DNA of 64,000 nucleotides, taken from the NCBI RefSeq assembly GCF_963666145.1, contig NZ_OY762614.1:4578501-4642500 (forward strand), written 5' to 3'. The position numbers and the translations under genes are program-made. The notes under the pieces were generated by a model. That model made no database searches. It was not told the origin of the DNA and saw nothing but the letters and a program-made list of their open reading frames with translations. This DNA comes from an uncultured Desulfobacter sp. Its GTDB lineage: Bacteria; Desulfobacterota; Desulfobacteria; Desulfobacterales; Desulfobacteraceae. Shown one piece after another: positions 26,662-35,194 of the stretch; position 1 is the first letter of the stretch; the number at the start of each line of letters is the position of its first letter.

Positions 26662-26850
26662 TGTTACCCAGTGGGTAGCATATTATACGCCGGACGGTGT
26701 TTAGCCTGTCCGGCCGAAGATCCGGTAAAAAGGATCGGAGCCGAGGAACCGTATGAGGGAAATCTTCACGTACGGGTCTGTGGTGGGAGCGCCGGGTAAC
26801 CGGTGCTTCTACCCGGAAGCCGACGCCCAAAAAGACGGGCGTGGCTCAGC
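26662..26850 (+). ncRNA. Remnant of group II intron 3' end (domain V/VI-like)
   Basis: Successive hairpins: 26662-26680 (TGTTACCC/GGGTAGCA), 26689-26714 (GCCGGAC/GTCCGGC, 7 bp), then a domain-V-like element around 26735-26795 with the sequence pattern GAGCCG...CCGTATGAGG-GAAA-TCTTCACGTACGG, where a GAAA tetraloop caps a stem with an internal bulge as in bacterial group II introns. A further stem (CGCCGGGTAACCGG...) resembles domain VI. There is no reverse transcriptase frame nearby, so this would be a degraded 3' fragment. Confidence 0.5.
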
Positions 26851-27011
26851 TGGCAGTTGAAAGTACATTTTATAAATTAATTTTCGTTACTGCTTGAAGA
26901 TCTACCGGAATCAATTTATTTAGAACATACGCCTTCTTTTTATAAGGACAAAAATTGATTTTTTGTGATCTGAAATTGACCAAGCACTAATGGTATGATT
27001 AAATCCTTTTT

Positions 27012-27028
27012 CTGAAATTATCCAACCA
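27012..27028 (-). repeat. Right arm of the distant inverted repeat flanking the cassette
   Basis: CTGAAATTATCCAACCA, the inverted partner of 24220-24237 with a one-base gap. Confidence 0.35.
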
Positions 27029-27207
27029 CCGGATATTGTGTTATCCGGAAACGCCACCAGTAAATTTTATATATTGTCCTTCCTCTGATGGATTTCTGAA
27101 AAAGAGATACTTACATCCATGTCGAATTGTTGAAGCGAACTATTTGCCTGGGACGCTCAGCTATTCATGCGAATAAGCGAGGTAGGCTTTTCCTGTCAAC
27201 CCACGTG

Positions 27208-27762
27208 TTACAAAATATAAAACTGATATGCTTGAATTTTTTCATTTAAGCGTTTCGATAGAAGTCCATTGCCGGATTTTAATTCATCCAGGATCAATTT
27301 AGCCTCGTCCAGATATTTTTTGCGCTTCTCTGCAGTCCAGTAGGATGGTGGGGGCTGGAGGTTGGTTATTCTGTCAGCCAGTTTGACCATCCATATCTCT
27401 TTGGGTTGGCGCTTGATCCGTTTTAGACTGTCCGGCATTTGAAGGTGTTTTTCAATTTCTTTGTTTTTTGTTACGGCCAGAACACCATCTGCAACAGGCT
27501 GTTCGAACTCTGATCGCACTTCCTCATAGGTGGTATCTGTATCTTCGATGGTATCATGGAGGATTGCAACTTGGACGGCTAAATTTTCATCCATATCGGT
27601 TTTATGACCTAAAGCGGCCATGACCTCCATGCTGACCATGCTAAGGTGTGCTAAATAGGGCCATTCCGTATCGGGGACCAACTGTCCTTTATGCTTTTCT
27701 GCAGCAAACCGGTAAGCCTTTATGTATGCTTCCTGGGACCATTGGTTGTTTGTTTTTTCCAT
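27208..27762 (-). CDS. HD-domain hydrolase of the RelA/SpoT-MESH1 type
   Basis: 184 residues comprising a stand-alone HD domain. Motifs: A-x-x-x-H-K-G-Q near residue 25, Y-L-A-H-L at ~43, the metal-binding L-H-D-T-I-E-D-T-D (H-D at ~68) and V-K-L-A-D-R-I-T-N-L. The order H...HD...D with E-D-T is that of (p)ppGpp hydrolases such as MESH1 and the SpoT N-terminal domain. No synthetase or TGS/ACT domain is attached, so it may be a small alarmone hydrolase or a related nucleotide pyrophosphohydrolase. Monocistronic or downstream of the lipoprotein gene, 54 bp away. Confidence 0.75.
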   Translation of the reverse strand: MEKTNNQWSQEAYIKAYRFAAEKHKGQLVPDTEWPYLAHLSMVSMEVMAALGHKTDMDENLAVQVAILHDTIEDTDTTYEEVRSEFEQPVADGVLAVTKNKEIEKHLQMPDSLKRIKRQPKEIWMVKLADRITNLQPPPSYWTAEKRKKYLDEAKLILDELKSGNGLLSKRLNEKIQAYQFYIL

Positions 27763-27816
27763 GGCTGTTTTGTCTGTCCTTATTTGAACCGGCGGTTCTA
27801 TTGCAAAGGAAGGCCG

Positions 27817-28689
27817 TTATCCTGCAGGCGATGCATTCATAAGAAAACGCCTGGCGCTCAAGTCATGAAGTTTTTGGGTTGCCTGACTGATTGAAAGCAA
27901 ACGAACATCCTCCTGAGATGTGACCCAGTTCAAAAGCTCGTAAAAGTCTTGATAGGTAATGCGGCCACGTTTCTCGTTAATTTCCTTAAAATCATATTCA
28001 TGAAACAAAACAACAATGACAGGTTGAGGATCCGGTGATATGCGTGATTTTTTGACGGCATCGCGAAGTCTAAATAGGTTGCATGAGTATGGCAGGAAAT
28101 TGAGCTTACACGCTGGTGTGACCTCCCTCCTCTTGTTGTCTGCCGACAGCGTTGTAAATCCAAGCGTTTCAAGGGCACGTAATGTGTTTGCATCGTATTT
28201 GTTCCAAGGTGGAACAAAGGTGTTGACAGGTGCATCTATCATACCCTCAAGGAATTTTTTGCCTTTGGCCAATCTCTTCATTTGACTGTTGTAATCCAGG
28301 CCTGAGAATTCTGTCCATTGTGCTGTGCTGATGGTCTGGTGAGAGTAACCATGCAAGGCGACATCCACTATCCCGTCATAAAACCCCTTTTTTAGAATAT
28401 TTCCTTTGATCAATGGGAGGGGGATTGTCTCTTGTGCGGCGGGGTCATGAATATCTTCTGCACATGCATAGGGGATAACCCCTATGGTTAAGCCCGCTTT
28501 ATGCTTCCGGAAGGCATCGATGATTTTTTGCTCCATTTTCGTATTGCTGACAGCCGAATAATCATCGAACCGAAATATGACATTGACTTGTTTGGTGTCA
28601 ATGGGATGCTTGTTGCAAGCCGAGAGTAAAATCACGCATAAAAATAAAAAGGGAACCCAAATTCGTTGGCATAATACAAACGTGCGCAC
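27817..28689 (-). CDS. DUF2334-type polysaccharide deacetylase-like lipoprotein
   Basis: 290 residues. The lipoprotein signal ends L-L-S-A-C at Cys25. The NodB-like fold is suggested by F-R-F-D-D-Y (metal Asp pair near residue 41), a H-G-Y-S-H motif at about 120 and the later F-V-P-P-W-N-K-Y-D, the pattern of DUF2334 proteins, a divergent branch of carbohydrate esterase family 4. A C-terminal V-L-F-H-E-Y-D-F motif supplies another candidate catalytic His. It probably acts on an envelope or capsule polysaccharide in the periplasm. Separated from gltX by a terminator, so it has its own promoter. Confidence 0.7.
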   Translation of the reverse strand: MRTFVLCQRIWVPFLFLCVILLSACNKHPIDTKQVNVIFRFDDYSAVSNTKMEQKIIDAFRKHKAGLTIGVIPYACAEDIHDPAAQETIPLPLIKGNILKKGFYDGIVDVALHGYSHQTISTAQWTEFSGLDYNSQMKRLAKGKKFLEGMIDAPVNTFVPPWNKYDANTLRALETLGFTTLSADNKRREVTPACKLNFLPYSCNLFRLRDAVKKSRISPDPQPVIVVLFHEYDFKEINEKRGRITYQDFYELLNWVTSQEDVRLLSISQATQKLHDLSARRFLMNASPAG

Positions 28690-28808
28690 ACATACATCCT
28701 TTCAATAACAGCCCGGGGTGTTAGTCTGTGGTTTGTGTTTATCTTTCATGTATGGGGCATGGTGTCAAGCGATGAAAATTTGGGGCGCTTGTTCAGCGTT
28801 TCTTGTGC

Positions 28809-28849
28809 AAAAAAAAGGCGCAGTCAATGGTATCTGCCTTGACTGCGCC
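28809..28849 (-). terminator. Intrinsic terminator of gltX
   Basis: On the minus strand an 11-bp perfect stem (GGCGCAGTCAA with TTGACTGCGCC, 28817-28849) followed by a run of eight T residues, about 60 bp after the gltX stop codon. Confidence 0.85.
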
Positions 28850-28909
28850 ACTGGCGTTGGCCTGTTCCGGGCCGTTGCCTATTATCTGGTTTTCGGCGTT
28901 GTGAGTTTT

Positions 28910-30313
28910 TTAACCCTGGGCTGCACAGAATTGTGCCGCCTTTCTGATGCGCTGGATGGTTTTGTCTTTACCAAGGGCGATAAACATTTCAAATATGCCC
29001 GGGCTCACCGTTGTACCGGTGACTGCCACCCGCAGGGGTTGGGCAATCTTGCCGAATCCAAGGCCTGTCTCTTCCATGATCTGTTTAAATGCCTCTTCCT
29101 GGGATGCCTGGCTAAAGTCCCCAAGGCCTTCAAAGGCGTCGGCGCATTTGGTTAGAAGATCCGCAGTTTCAGGCTTCAGAAATTTTTTGGCCGCCTTCTC
29201 TTCAAACTCAATCTCGTCTTTGTAATAAAATGCCGCACCCTGGGCCATCTCCACAAGGGTTTTGCTTCTGGGCTGAAGGGTTTCAATTACCCCCTGGGTA
29301 AAGGCATCATTTTGGGCCTCAATGCCGAGATCCGCCAAGTGGGACACAAGGTCTTTTCCTAATTCGGCAGGTGTCTTTTTCTGGATGTGTTTGGCATTCA
29401 GGGCATAGAGCTTGTCCATGTCAAACATGCCCGCAGACCGGCCAAGGTGTTCAAGATCAAATTTTTCAATGAGATCCTGGCGTTCAAAAAACTCCTGGTC
29501 CCCATGGGACCATCCCAGTCTTACCAGGTAGTTGAGCAGCGCATCGGCCAGAAATCCCATCTTTTTATATTCGCCCACGGACATGGCGCCATGGCGTTTG
29601 CTCAGTCGCGCCTTATCTGATCCCAGCACCATGGGAACATGACCGAACACCGGCAGTTTGGCACCGAGTGCTTGGTAGATCAAAATCTGTTTGGGGGTAT
29701 TTACCAGATGGTCATCCCCCCGGATAATGGTGTTGATGCCCATGGTGATGTCATCCACCACCACCGCAAGATTGTACATGGCCACACCGGAGCTTCTCTG
29801 GATGATAAAGTCATCAATTTCCGCATTCTGGAAGGCGGTGCTGCCCTTGACGATATCATCCACAATGGTGACGCCTGTGTCCGGGGTCTTTAACCGTACT
29901 ACGGTGTTATTGCCTTTTTTAAGCCCGCGATTCCGGCACTTGCCGTTATACATCGGCTTGAGCCCCTTGGCTTTGGCCTCTTCGCGCATGGCATTGACCT
30001 CTTCGGGGCTGCAGTCGCAATAATATGCGTCACCCTGCTCAACCAGGCGATCAATGTGTTCATTATAAATATCATAGCGCTGGGTCTGGAAATAAGGGCC
30101 GTCATCCCAGTCAATTCCCAGCCATTCCATGGATTCGAGAATAGCGTCAACAGACTCCTTGGTTGACCGGGCTTCATCGGTATCTTCTATACGTAGCACA
30201 AACTGCCCTGCGTTCTTTCTGGCCCACAGCCAGTTGAAAAGAGCGGTCCTGGCACCTCCGATATGCAGGTAACCGGTAGGGGAGGGCGGAAAGCGTGTAA
30301 TTATTGTATCCAT
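28910..30313 (-). CDS. gltX: Glutamyl-tRNA synthetase
   Basis: 467 residues from the ATG at 30313 (MDTIITRFPPSPTG), with ggag 7 bp upstream; an in-frame TTG four codons earlier is less likely. Class I features: R-F-P-P-S-P-T-G-Y-L-H-I-G-G (HIGH equivalent) and K-R-H-G near L-S-K-R-H-G-A-M-S (KMSKS equivalent). The zinc-binding-type region has C-D-C-S near residue 100 and C-R-N-R later. C-terminal anticodon domain complete. Since gatB is also present, this enzyme is probably the non-discriminating type that also charges tRNA(Gln), but that cannot be decided from sequence here. Confidence 0.93.
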   Translation of the reverse strand: MDTIITRFPPSPTGYLHIGGARTALFNWLWARKNAGQFVLRIEDTDEARSTKESVDAILESMEWLGIDWDDGPYFQTQRYDIYNEHIDRLVEQGDAYYCDCSPEEVNAMREEAKAKGLKPMYNGKCRNRGLKKGNNTVVRLKTPDTGVTIVDDIVKGSTAFQNAEIDDFIIQRSSGVAMYNLAVVVDDITMGINTIIRGDDHLVNTPKQILIYQALGAKLPVFGHVPMVLGSDKARLSKRHGAMSVGEYKKMGFLADALLNYLVRLGWSHGDQEFFERQDLIEKFDLEHLGRSAGMFDMDKLYALNAKHIQKKTPAELGKDLVSHLADLGIEAQNDAFTQGVIETLQPRSKTLVEMAQGAAFYYKDEIEFEEKAAKKFLKPETADLLTKCADAFEGLGDFSQASQEEAFKQIMEETGLGFGKIAQPLRVAVTGTTVSPGIFEMFIALGKDKTIQRIRKAAQFCAAQG

Positions 30314-30694
30314 TATGATCTCCAAAAGTTAAACTTCACGAACAACAGGCGGTACAGGTTGCTTTAGCCTGCACCGCCCGGATTCGCATAACAGCTGTGG
30401 GTTGACCTGTCATATCACCTGCCAGGCCGCACCCATAACGAAAGCTGAAAAGACCTGTATAGGCCAGATAGGCTTTCTTATAAATAACAACATAAAATCG
30501 ACAATTTATCTACCATAATTACGGGGTCTAAAGCAATACGGCCGGCCCACAAAATCTGATTTGATTGCTTTTGTGTGTTTTTATAAAGGATTCTTTGGTT
30601 GACTTCAAATTAAAAATAGGGTAATTAGATATGTTTTAAATTTTGGCAGGTATTAATTAAAAACCAAATAAAATAATGTAGTTAGGAGATAGTC
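30314..30694. other. Divergent intergenic region gltX / rpmF
   Basis: 381 bp without a gene. Next to gltX a hairpin (30348-30378; GGCGGT-CAGG arms around a short loop) lies in the gltX 5' leader but has no T-run, so it is not a simple attenuator. Nearer rpmF the DNA is AT-rich and holds a candidate sigma-70 promoter. Confidence 0.5.
30561..30587 (+). promoter_or_regulatory. Candidate sigma-70 promoter for rpmF operon
   Basis: TTGATT (30561-30566), 15-bp spacer, TATAAA (30582-30587), about 108 bp upstream of the rpmF start. The spacer is shorter than ideal, so this is tentative. Confidence 0.35.
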
Positions 30695-30883
30695 ATGGCC
30701 GTACCTAAGCAGAAAAGTTCCAAAGCAAGAGGAAGAAAAAGACGTACCCATTATAAAACCAGTGCCCCCACTGTAACCCTTTGCCCTGAATGCCAGGAGC
30801 CCAAGCTGCCCCATACTGCATGTCCTGAATGCGGTACCTACAAGGGCAGAGACGTAAAGCCGGATGTGGAAGTAGAAGATTAG
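30695..30883 (+). CDS. rpmF: 50S ribosomal protein L32
   Basis: 62 residues beginning M-A-V-P-K-Q-K-S-S-K-A-R-G-R-K-R-R, the canonical basic L32 N-terminus, followed by a zinc ribbon of the C+ type (C-P-E-C ... C-P-E-C). The C-terminal acidic tail is short. Start supported by taggagatagtc. It begins the long housekeeping operon and is followed 32 bp later by acpP. In related genomes plsX and fab genes often follow rpmF; here they are absent. Confidence 0.95.
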   Translation: MAVPKQKSSKARGRKRRTHYKTSAPTVTLCPECQEPKLPHTACPECGTYKGRDVKPDVEVED

Positions 30884-30915
30884 TTTTGCCGGAAAACACT
30901 TCAAGGAGTCAGAAC

Positions 30916-31149
30916 ATGGGCGTTGAAAGCAAAGTAAGAAAAATTATTGCTGAAAAGATTCCCGGCATTGATATTGAGGACGTGGTTCCCCAGGCGTCTT
31001 TGATCGAAGACCTTGGCGCGGATTCTCTGACCATCGTGGAGCTTATCATGTCAATGGAAGAAGTTTTTGAAATTGAAATTGACGATGATCAGGCCGAACA
31101 ACTGTCGACTGTTCAGGATATTTATGATTTCATTGCATCGAAATCATAA
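30916..31149 (+). CDS. acpP: Acyl carrier protein
   Basis: 77 residues from the ATG at 30916 (aaggag 10 bp upstream; the frame is open further but the conserved start is here). Ser37 in G-A-D-S-L-T-I-V-E-L is the phosphopantetheine attachment site. Highly acidic, helical, standard length. It carries growing acyl chains in type II fatty acid synthesis. Unusually it is followed directly by rpiB rather than fabF. Confidence 0.95.
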   Translation: MGVESKVRKIIAEKIPGIDIEDVVPQASLIEDLGADSLTIVELIMSMEEVFEIEIDDDQAEQLSTVQDIYDFIASKS

Positions 31150-31174
31150 ACAAATATAAAAGGTCCGGATATAT

Positions 31175-31621
31175 ATGGATAAGGATAAACGAATCATCAT
31201 CGGCAGTGACCACGCCGCGTTCGAATTAAAGGAAAAAATCAGGGGGCTGCTTGCTGAGCTGGGCTATGAAGTTGAAGATGCCGGTACTTACAGTACGGCA
31301 TCGGTAAACTATGCCGACTTCGGTAAAAAAGTGGCCAAGGCCGTTTCCGACGGTACATTCCCCCGGGGTATTCTTTTATGCGGTACAGGTCTTGGCATGT
31401 CCATGCAGGCCAACCGGTTTAAGGGGGTGCGCGCGGCGCTGTGTTCGGATATTTTTTCCGTCAGAATGAGCCGGCAGCACAATGATGCCAATGTTCTGGT
31501 CATGGGCGGCCGTGTGGTCGGTGATATTCTTGCCTTTGAACTGGTCAAGGAATGGCTTGACACCCCCTTTGAAGGCGGTCGGCATCTGGACCGTATCCGT
31601 TCTATTGAAGAAATTGAATAA
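31175..31621 (+). CDS. rpiB: Ribose-5-phosphate isomerase B
   Basis: 148 residues of the RpiB/LacAB family: G-S-D-H-A-A-F-E-L-K at the start, C-G-T-G-L-G-M-S-M (active-site Cys region) at ~70, and the R-M-S-R-Q-H-N-D-A-N-V-L segment. It interconverts ribulose 5-phosphate and ribose 5-phosphate. Cotranscription with glyA and the nucleotide genes downstream fits supply of pentose phosphate and one-carbon units. About 150 bp of untranslated DNA separates it from glyA. Confidence 0.93.
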   Translation: MDKDKRIIIGSDHAAFELKEKIRGLLAELGYEVEDAGTYSTASVNYADFGKKVAKAVSDGTFPRGILLCGTGLGMSMQANRFKGVRAALCSDIFSVRMSRQHNDANVLVMGGRVVGDILAFELVKEWLDTPFEGGRHLDRIRSIEEIE

Positions 31622-31770
31622 AATCGGGTAAAAAGAGATGAGAATGTCAGCCGGCATATTTTAACAGGTTGCATCATACTTGTTATTCTCCCTTTGAAAA
31701 AAGTCTAAATTACTTGAAATAGAAATAAAAGGGCTGTGTTGTCAGTTTTATGTCAACGCGCGATTGAATT

Positions 31771-33018
31771 ATGGAAAATATACAATATATCAAATCTTGT
31801 GACCCTGAGATTGCCTCTGTTATTGAAAGTGAATACAGCAGGCAGGAATACGGGCTGAATCTCATCGCTTCGGAAAATACCGTGAGCCGGGCAGTTATGC
31901 AAGCCCAGGGCTCTATCATGACTAATAAATATGCTGAGGGGTATCCGGGAAAGCGGTACTATGGCGGCTGCCAGTATATGGACCAGGCGGAGGATCTGGC
32001 CATTGACCGTGTGAAACAATTGTTTGGCGTGGAATATGCCAATGTTCAGCCCCATTCCGGGTCCCAGGCGAATATGGCCGCTTACTTTGCAGTCCTTTCT
32101 CCCGGGGACGGAATTTTGGCCATGGACCTTTCCCATGGCGGGCATTTAACCCACGGTGCAGGGGTCAGCTTTTCCGGTCGTCTGTATAATTTTACCCATT
32201 ATGGCTTAAACCCGGAAACCGAAACCATCGATTTGAACCAGGTGGAGGATCTTGCCCGGGCGAATAAGCCTAAAATGATTGTGGCCGGGGCGTCTGCCTA
32301 TCCCAGAATCATCGATTTTAAAGGGTTCTCTGAGATTGCCAAATCCGTGGGTGCCCTTTTTCTGGTGGACATGGCCCATATCGCAGGACTTGTGGCTGCC
32401 GGCGTGCATCCCTCACCTGTGGGATACGCAGATATTATCACCTCCACCACCCATAAAACCCTTCGTGGTCCCAGGGGCGGGCTGATCCTCTCCAACGCCG
32501 AACTGGGTAAAAAAATCAATTCCCAGATTTTTCCAGGCATCCAGGGTGGTCCTTTGATGCATGTTATTACGGCCAAAGCCGTCGCGTTCAAAGAGGCGCT
32601 GTTGCCCGAGTTTACCGAATATCAGAAACAGGTGGTCAAAAATGCCGCTGTTCTGGCCAAGGTGCTCATGGAAAGGGGATACAAACTGGTGTCCAACGGT
32701 ACGGACAACCACATGGTTCTGGTGGATTTCTCCGGACGGGATCTCACCGGAAAAGATGCCGAAGAACGGCTGGGCAGGGCAAATATTACGGTGAATAAAA
32801 ATACCGTACCCAATGAAAAACGCAGCCCCTTTGTTACGTCTGGTGTGCGTATCGGGGTGCCTTTGATCACTTCCCGGGGCATGAATGAAGATGCCGTGGG
32901 TGCTGTCGCCGGATTTATCTGCGATGTGCTGGATGATGAGGCCAATGTCCCCGGTGTTGCCGCCAAAGTTAAAGATCTGTGTACCCAGCATCCGCTATAT
33001 GAGAATGCAGCCGGCTGA
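31771..33018 (+). CDS. glyA: Serine hydroxymethyltransferase
   Basis: 415 residues, full length. PLP-binding Lys229 in T-T-T-H-K-T-L-R-G-P-R-G-G; also S-E-N at ~33 with Y-P-G-x-R-Y-Y-G-G near 55, and the H-S-G-S-Q-A-N motif. It converts serine and tetrahydrofolate to glycine and methylene-THF. No clear Shine-Dalgarno is seen before the ATG, although conservation from M-E-N-I-Q-Y onward supports it. Its TGA overlaps the next ATG by one base. Confidence 0.95.
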   Translation: MENIQYIKSCDPEIASVIESEYSRQEYGLNLIASENTVSRAVMQAQGSIMTNKYAEGYPGKRYYGGCQYMDQAEDLAIDRVKQLFGVEYANVQPHSGSQANMAAYFAVLSPGDGILAMDLSHGGHLTHGAGVSFSGRLYNFTHYGLNPETETIDLNQVEDLARANKPKMIVAGASAYPRIIDFKGFSEIAKSVGALFLVDMAHIAGLVAAGVHPSPVGYADIITSTTHKTLRGPRGGLILSNAELGKKINSQIFPGIQGGPLMHVITAKAVAFKEALLPEFTEYQKQVVKNAAVLAKVLMERGYKLVSNGTDNHMVLVDFSGRDLTGKDAEERLGRANITVNKNTVPNEKRSPFVTSGVRIGVPLITSRGMNEDAVGAVAGFICDVLDDEANVPGVAAKVKDLCTQHPLYENAAG

Positions 33019-33500
33019 TGAACCCTGTTCCCCCTGATTTGCCAACCGCCGCTGGTGAAGGCCGTCCCTCCTGGGATGAGTATTTTATGGCCATCACAGA
33101 CCTTGTGGCCTCCAGGGCCACATGTCTTCGGCGAAAAGTGGGCGCCGTTCTGGTCAAAGATAAACGCATTTTATGCTCGGGCTATAACGGCGCACCTTCC
33201 CAGGTGCCCCATTGCAGACAGACCGGTTGTCTGCGCGAACAACTCAAGGTGCCTTCCGGGGAAAAACACGAGCTTTGCCGAGGGGTTCATGCCGAACAAA
33301 ATGTCATCATCCAGGCCGCGTACCACGGCATACCCGTTGCCGGTGCCTCGCTTTACTGCACCACCCAGCCCTGTTCCATCTGTGCCAAGATGATCATTAA
33401 TGCCGGGATTAAAATCGTGTACTTCAAGGCGGGATACGACGATCCCCTCTCCCTGGAAATGTTTGCCCAGGCTGGGGTGGAACTTATCCGGCTTGAATAA
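33018..33500 (+). CDS. Deoxycytidylate (dCMP) deaminase
   Basis: 160 residues of the cytidine/deoxycytidylate deaminase superfamily (ComEB type). Zinc/catalytic motif H-A-E-Q-N (His and Glu at ~95) and P-C-S-I-C-A-K; substrate-side S-G-Y-N-G-A-P. It converts dCMP to dUMP for dTMP synthesis. Position between glyA (methylene-THF source) and nrdR matches nucleotide metabolism. The start is coupled to glyA by a one-base TGATG overlap. Confidence 0.9.
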   Translation: MNPVPPDLPTAAGEGRPSWDEYFMAITDLVASRATCLRRKVGAVLVKDKRILCSGYNGAPSQVPHCRQTGCLREQLKVPSGEKHELCRGVHAEQNVIIQAAYHGIPVAGASLYCTTQPCSICAKMIINAGIKIVYFKAGYDDPLSLEMFAQAGVELIRLE

Positions 33501-33536
33501 TATTATGATGGTGCCTGACCTAAAGAGCGTATTTGT

Positions 33537-34046
33537 ATGAAATGCCCCTATTGCGGAAACCCAAATACCAGAGTGGTGGATTCTCGGCCCGGCAAAATCG
33601 AGTTTGAAGTCCGGCGCAGAAGAGAGTGCCAGACGTGTGACCGGCGTTTTACGACCTATGAACGTGTGGAACAGGTCCCTGTCATGATTGTTAAAAAGGA
33701 CAATCGCCGGGAGGAGTTTGACCGGGAAAAGGTGATGCGTGGCATTCAGAAGGCATGTGAAAAACGCGCCATCAGCGTCAATCAAATCGAACAGATTGTC
33801 GATGATATTGAGCGGGATCTGCGGGAAGGCCGGGAACGGGAAGTGTCTACCAAAGTGGTGGGCGAAAAAATTATTAATGCCCTTAAGACGCTGGATGATG
33901 TGGCCTATGTCCGGTTTGCTTCCGTATACCGGGAATTCAAGGATGTAACCGATTTTATCCAGGAACTTGAAAGTTTGATTCATAAAGAGCACCGATCCTC
34001 TGAGCCTGGGCCGGTAACGGAAGGCCCTGTCAAGACCGATGAATGA
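33537..34046 (+). CDS. nrdR: Transcriptional repressor NrdR
   Basis: 169 residues: zinc ribbon C-P-Y-C ... C-Q-T-C at the N-terminus, then the ATP-cone domain (V-x-K-K-D-N-R-R-E-E-F-D-R-E-K). It senses dATP/ATP and represses ribonucleotide reductase genes. The tail after residue ~150 is slightly longer than usual and Ser/Pro/Glu-rich. The C-terminus overlaps the start of ribD by 8 bp. Typical nrdR-ribD order of Proteobacteria. Confidence 0.95.
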   Translation: MKCPYCGNPNTRVVDSRPGKIEFEVRRRRECQTCDRRFTTYERVEQVPVMIVKKDNRREEFDREKVMRGIQKACEKRAISVNQIEQIVDDIERDLREGREREVSTKVVGEKIINALKTLDDVAYVRFASVYREFKDVTDFIQELESLIHKEHRSSEPGPVTEGPVKTDE

Positions 34047-35169
34047 TTTGGATTATATAGCAAGGGCCTTGGACCTTGCAGCCCGGGGTAAAGGGTTTAC
34101 CTCTCCCAATCCCTGTGTGGGCGCGGTCGTTGTAAAAGATGACCAAATCATTGGTCAGGGGTTTCACCCCAAAGCCGGCGGACCCCATGCCGAGGTCGTG
34201 GCCATTGATGATGCCGCGGCCAGCCATCCTGACGCATTACCCGGTTCCACCATCTACGTCACCCTGGAACCCTGCAACCATTTCGGCAAAACCCCCCCTT
34301 GCACCCATAAAATTCTTAACGCAGGTATCAGCCGGGTTGTGATTGCCTGCAAAGATCCCAATCCTGTTGCAGGCGGCGGGGTTGAATTTTTAAGGGAAAA
34401 AGGCATTGAGGTGGTGTCGGGGGTTATGCAGCGTGAGGCGTTAACCTTGATCGAAGACTTTGTCTGGAATGTTCAAAACGATAAAACGCCTTTTGTCACC
34501 TTAAAGTGTGCCGCCACCCTGGACGGATTTATCGCCACAAGAACCGGGGATTCCCAGTGGATCACCTCAGGTGCGTCACGAAGTTTCGGCCATGAATTAC
34601 GCCACCAGAATGATGCCATCCTCATCGGATCGGGCACCCTGCATGCAGATAACCCCTCTCTGACCGCCAGAATTGAGGGAAAACAGACCCGTGATCCTGC
34701 CCGGATAATTCTGGATACCCGTTTGACCATCCCCGAAGATGCCAAGGTTGTGACCCAAAAATCAAGTGCGCCCACCATCATTGTCACAGGTCCTGATTGT
34801 GACCCAACCAAGATTCAGCGGTTACAAGACAGGGGGGGGCAGGTGATTGAATGCCGGGTTTTTGAAAATTTTCTTGATTTAAACGACCTGATGCTTAAGT
34901 TAAGAAATCTTTGCATAACAAGCCTTCTGATTGAAGGTGGGGGGCGTGTGGCAGCATCCGCCCTGGCAGCCGGGATTGTTAACAAGGTCTGTTATTTTGT
35001 TGCCCCCAAAATGATGGGTGGAAATGACGGTATCCCGGTGTTCAACGGGATGGGCCCTGAACGGATTAAAGATGTTTTTGAACTCACCCGGGTTTCCACC
35101 CGGCAATTCGGTTCAGATATGCTGTTCACAGGGTATATTGATTCCCGGAACAGGGCGGTTAACGATTGA
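34039..35169 (+). CDS. ribD: Bifunctional riboflavin biosynthesis protein RibD
   Basis: 376 residues. The N-terminal deaminase domain has H-A-E-V (zinc/catalytic) and P-C-N-H-F-G-K-T-P-P-C; the C-terminal reductase domain starts near residue 150 (F-V-T-L-K-C-A-A-T-L-D-G) with I-L-I-G-S-G-T, D-P-A-R-I-I-L-D and the I-E-G-G-G-R-V-A motif. It performs steps 2 and 3 of riboflavin synthesis from GTP. First of four rib genes in order ribD-ribE-ribBA-ribH. Confidence 0.95.
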   Translation: MNDLDYIARALDLAARGKGFTSPNPCVGAVVVKDDQIIGQGFHPKAGGPHAEVVAIDDAAASHPDALPGSTIYVTLEPCNHFGKTPPCTHKILNAGISRVVIACKDPNPVAGGGVEFLREKGIEVVSGVMQREALTLIEDFVWNVQNDKTPFVTLKCAATLDGFIATRTGDSQWITSGASRSFGHELRHQNDAILIGSGTLHADNPSLTARIEGKQTRDPARIILDTRLTIPEDAKVVTQKSSAPTIIVTGPDCDPTKIQRLQDRGGQVIECRVFENFLDLNDLMLKLRNLCITSLLIEGGGRVAASALAAGIVNKVCYFVAPKMMGGNDGIPVFNGMGPERIKDVFELTRVSTRQFGSDMLFTGYIDSRNRAVND

Positions 35170-35194
35170 GATATGATTTAAAGGGAAATAATTT

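Larger units (their letters stand above)
26584..27207. other. Gene-poor segment with structured RNA remnant
   Basis: 624 bp without a protein gene. The left third is GC-rich and folds into several hairpins (see the group II intron-like entry). The remainder, 26870-27207, is AT-rich with no recognised signal except the right arm of the inverted repeat pair at 27012-27028. Confidence 0.6.

Noticed and set aside
26950..26962. AAAAATTGATTTT direct repeat shared with the right flank of the IS (23904-23916)
   Set aside because: A 13-bp match in AT-rich DNA 3 kb away is likely by chance, and the IS has a complete 8-bp duplication of its own.
28718..29155. 145-codon plus-strand frame over the gltX 3' end
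   Set aside because: It runs across the gltX terminator and is antisense to gltX; no RBS or family pattern.
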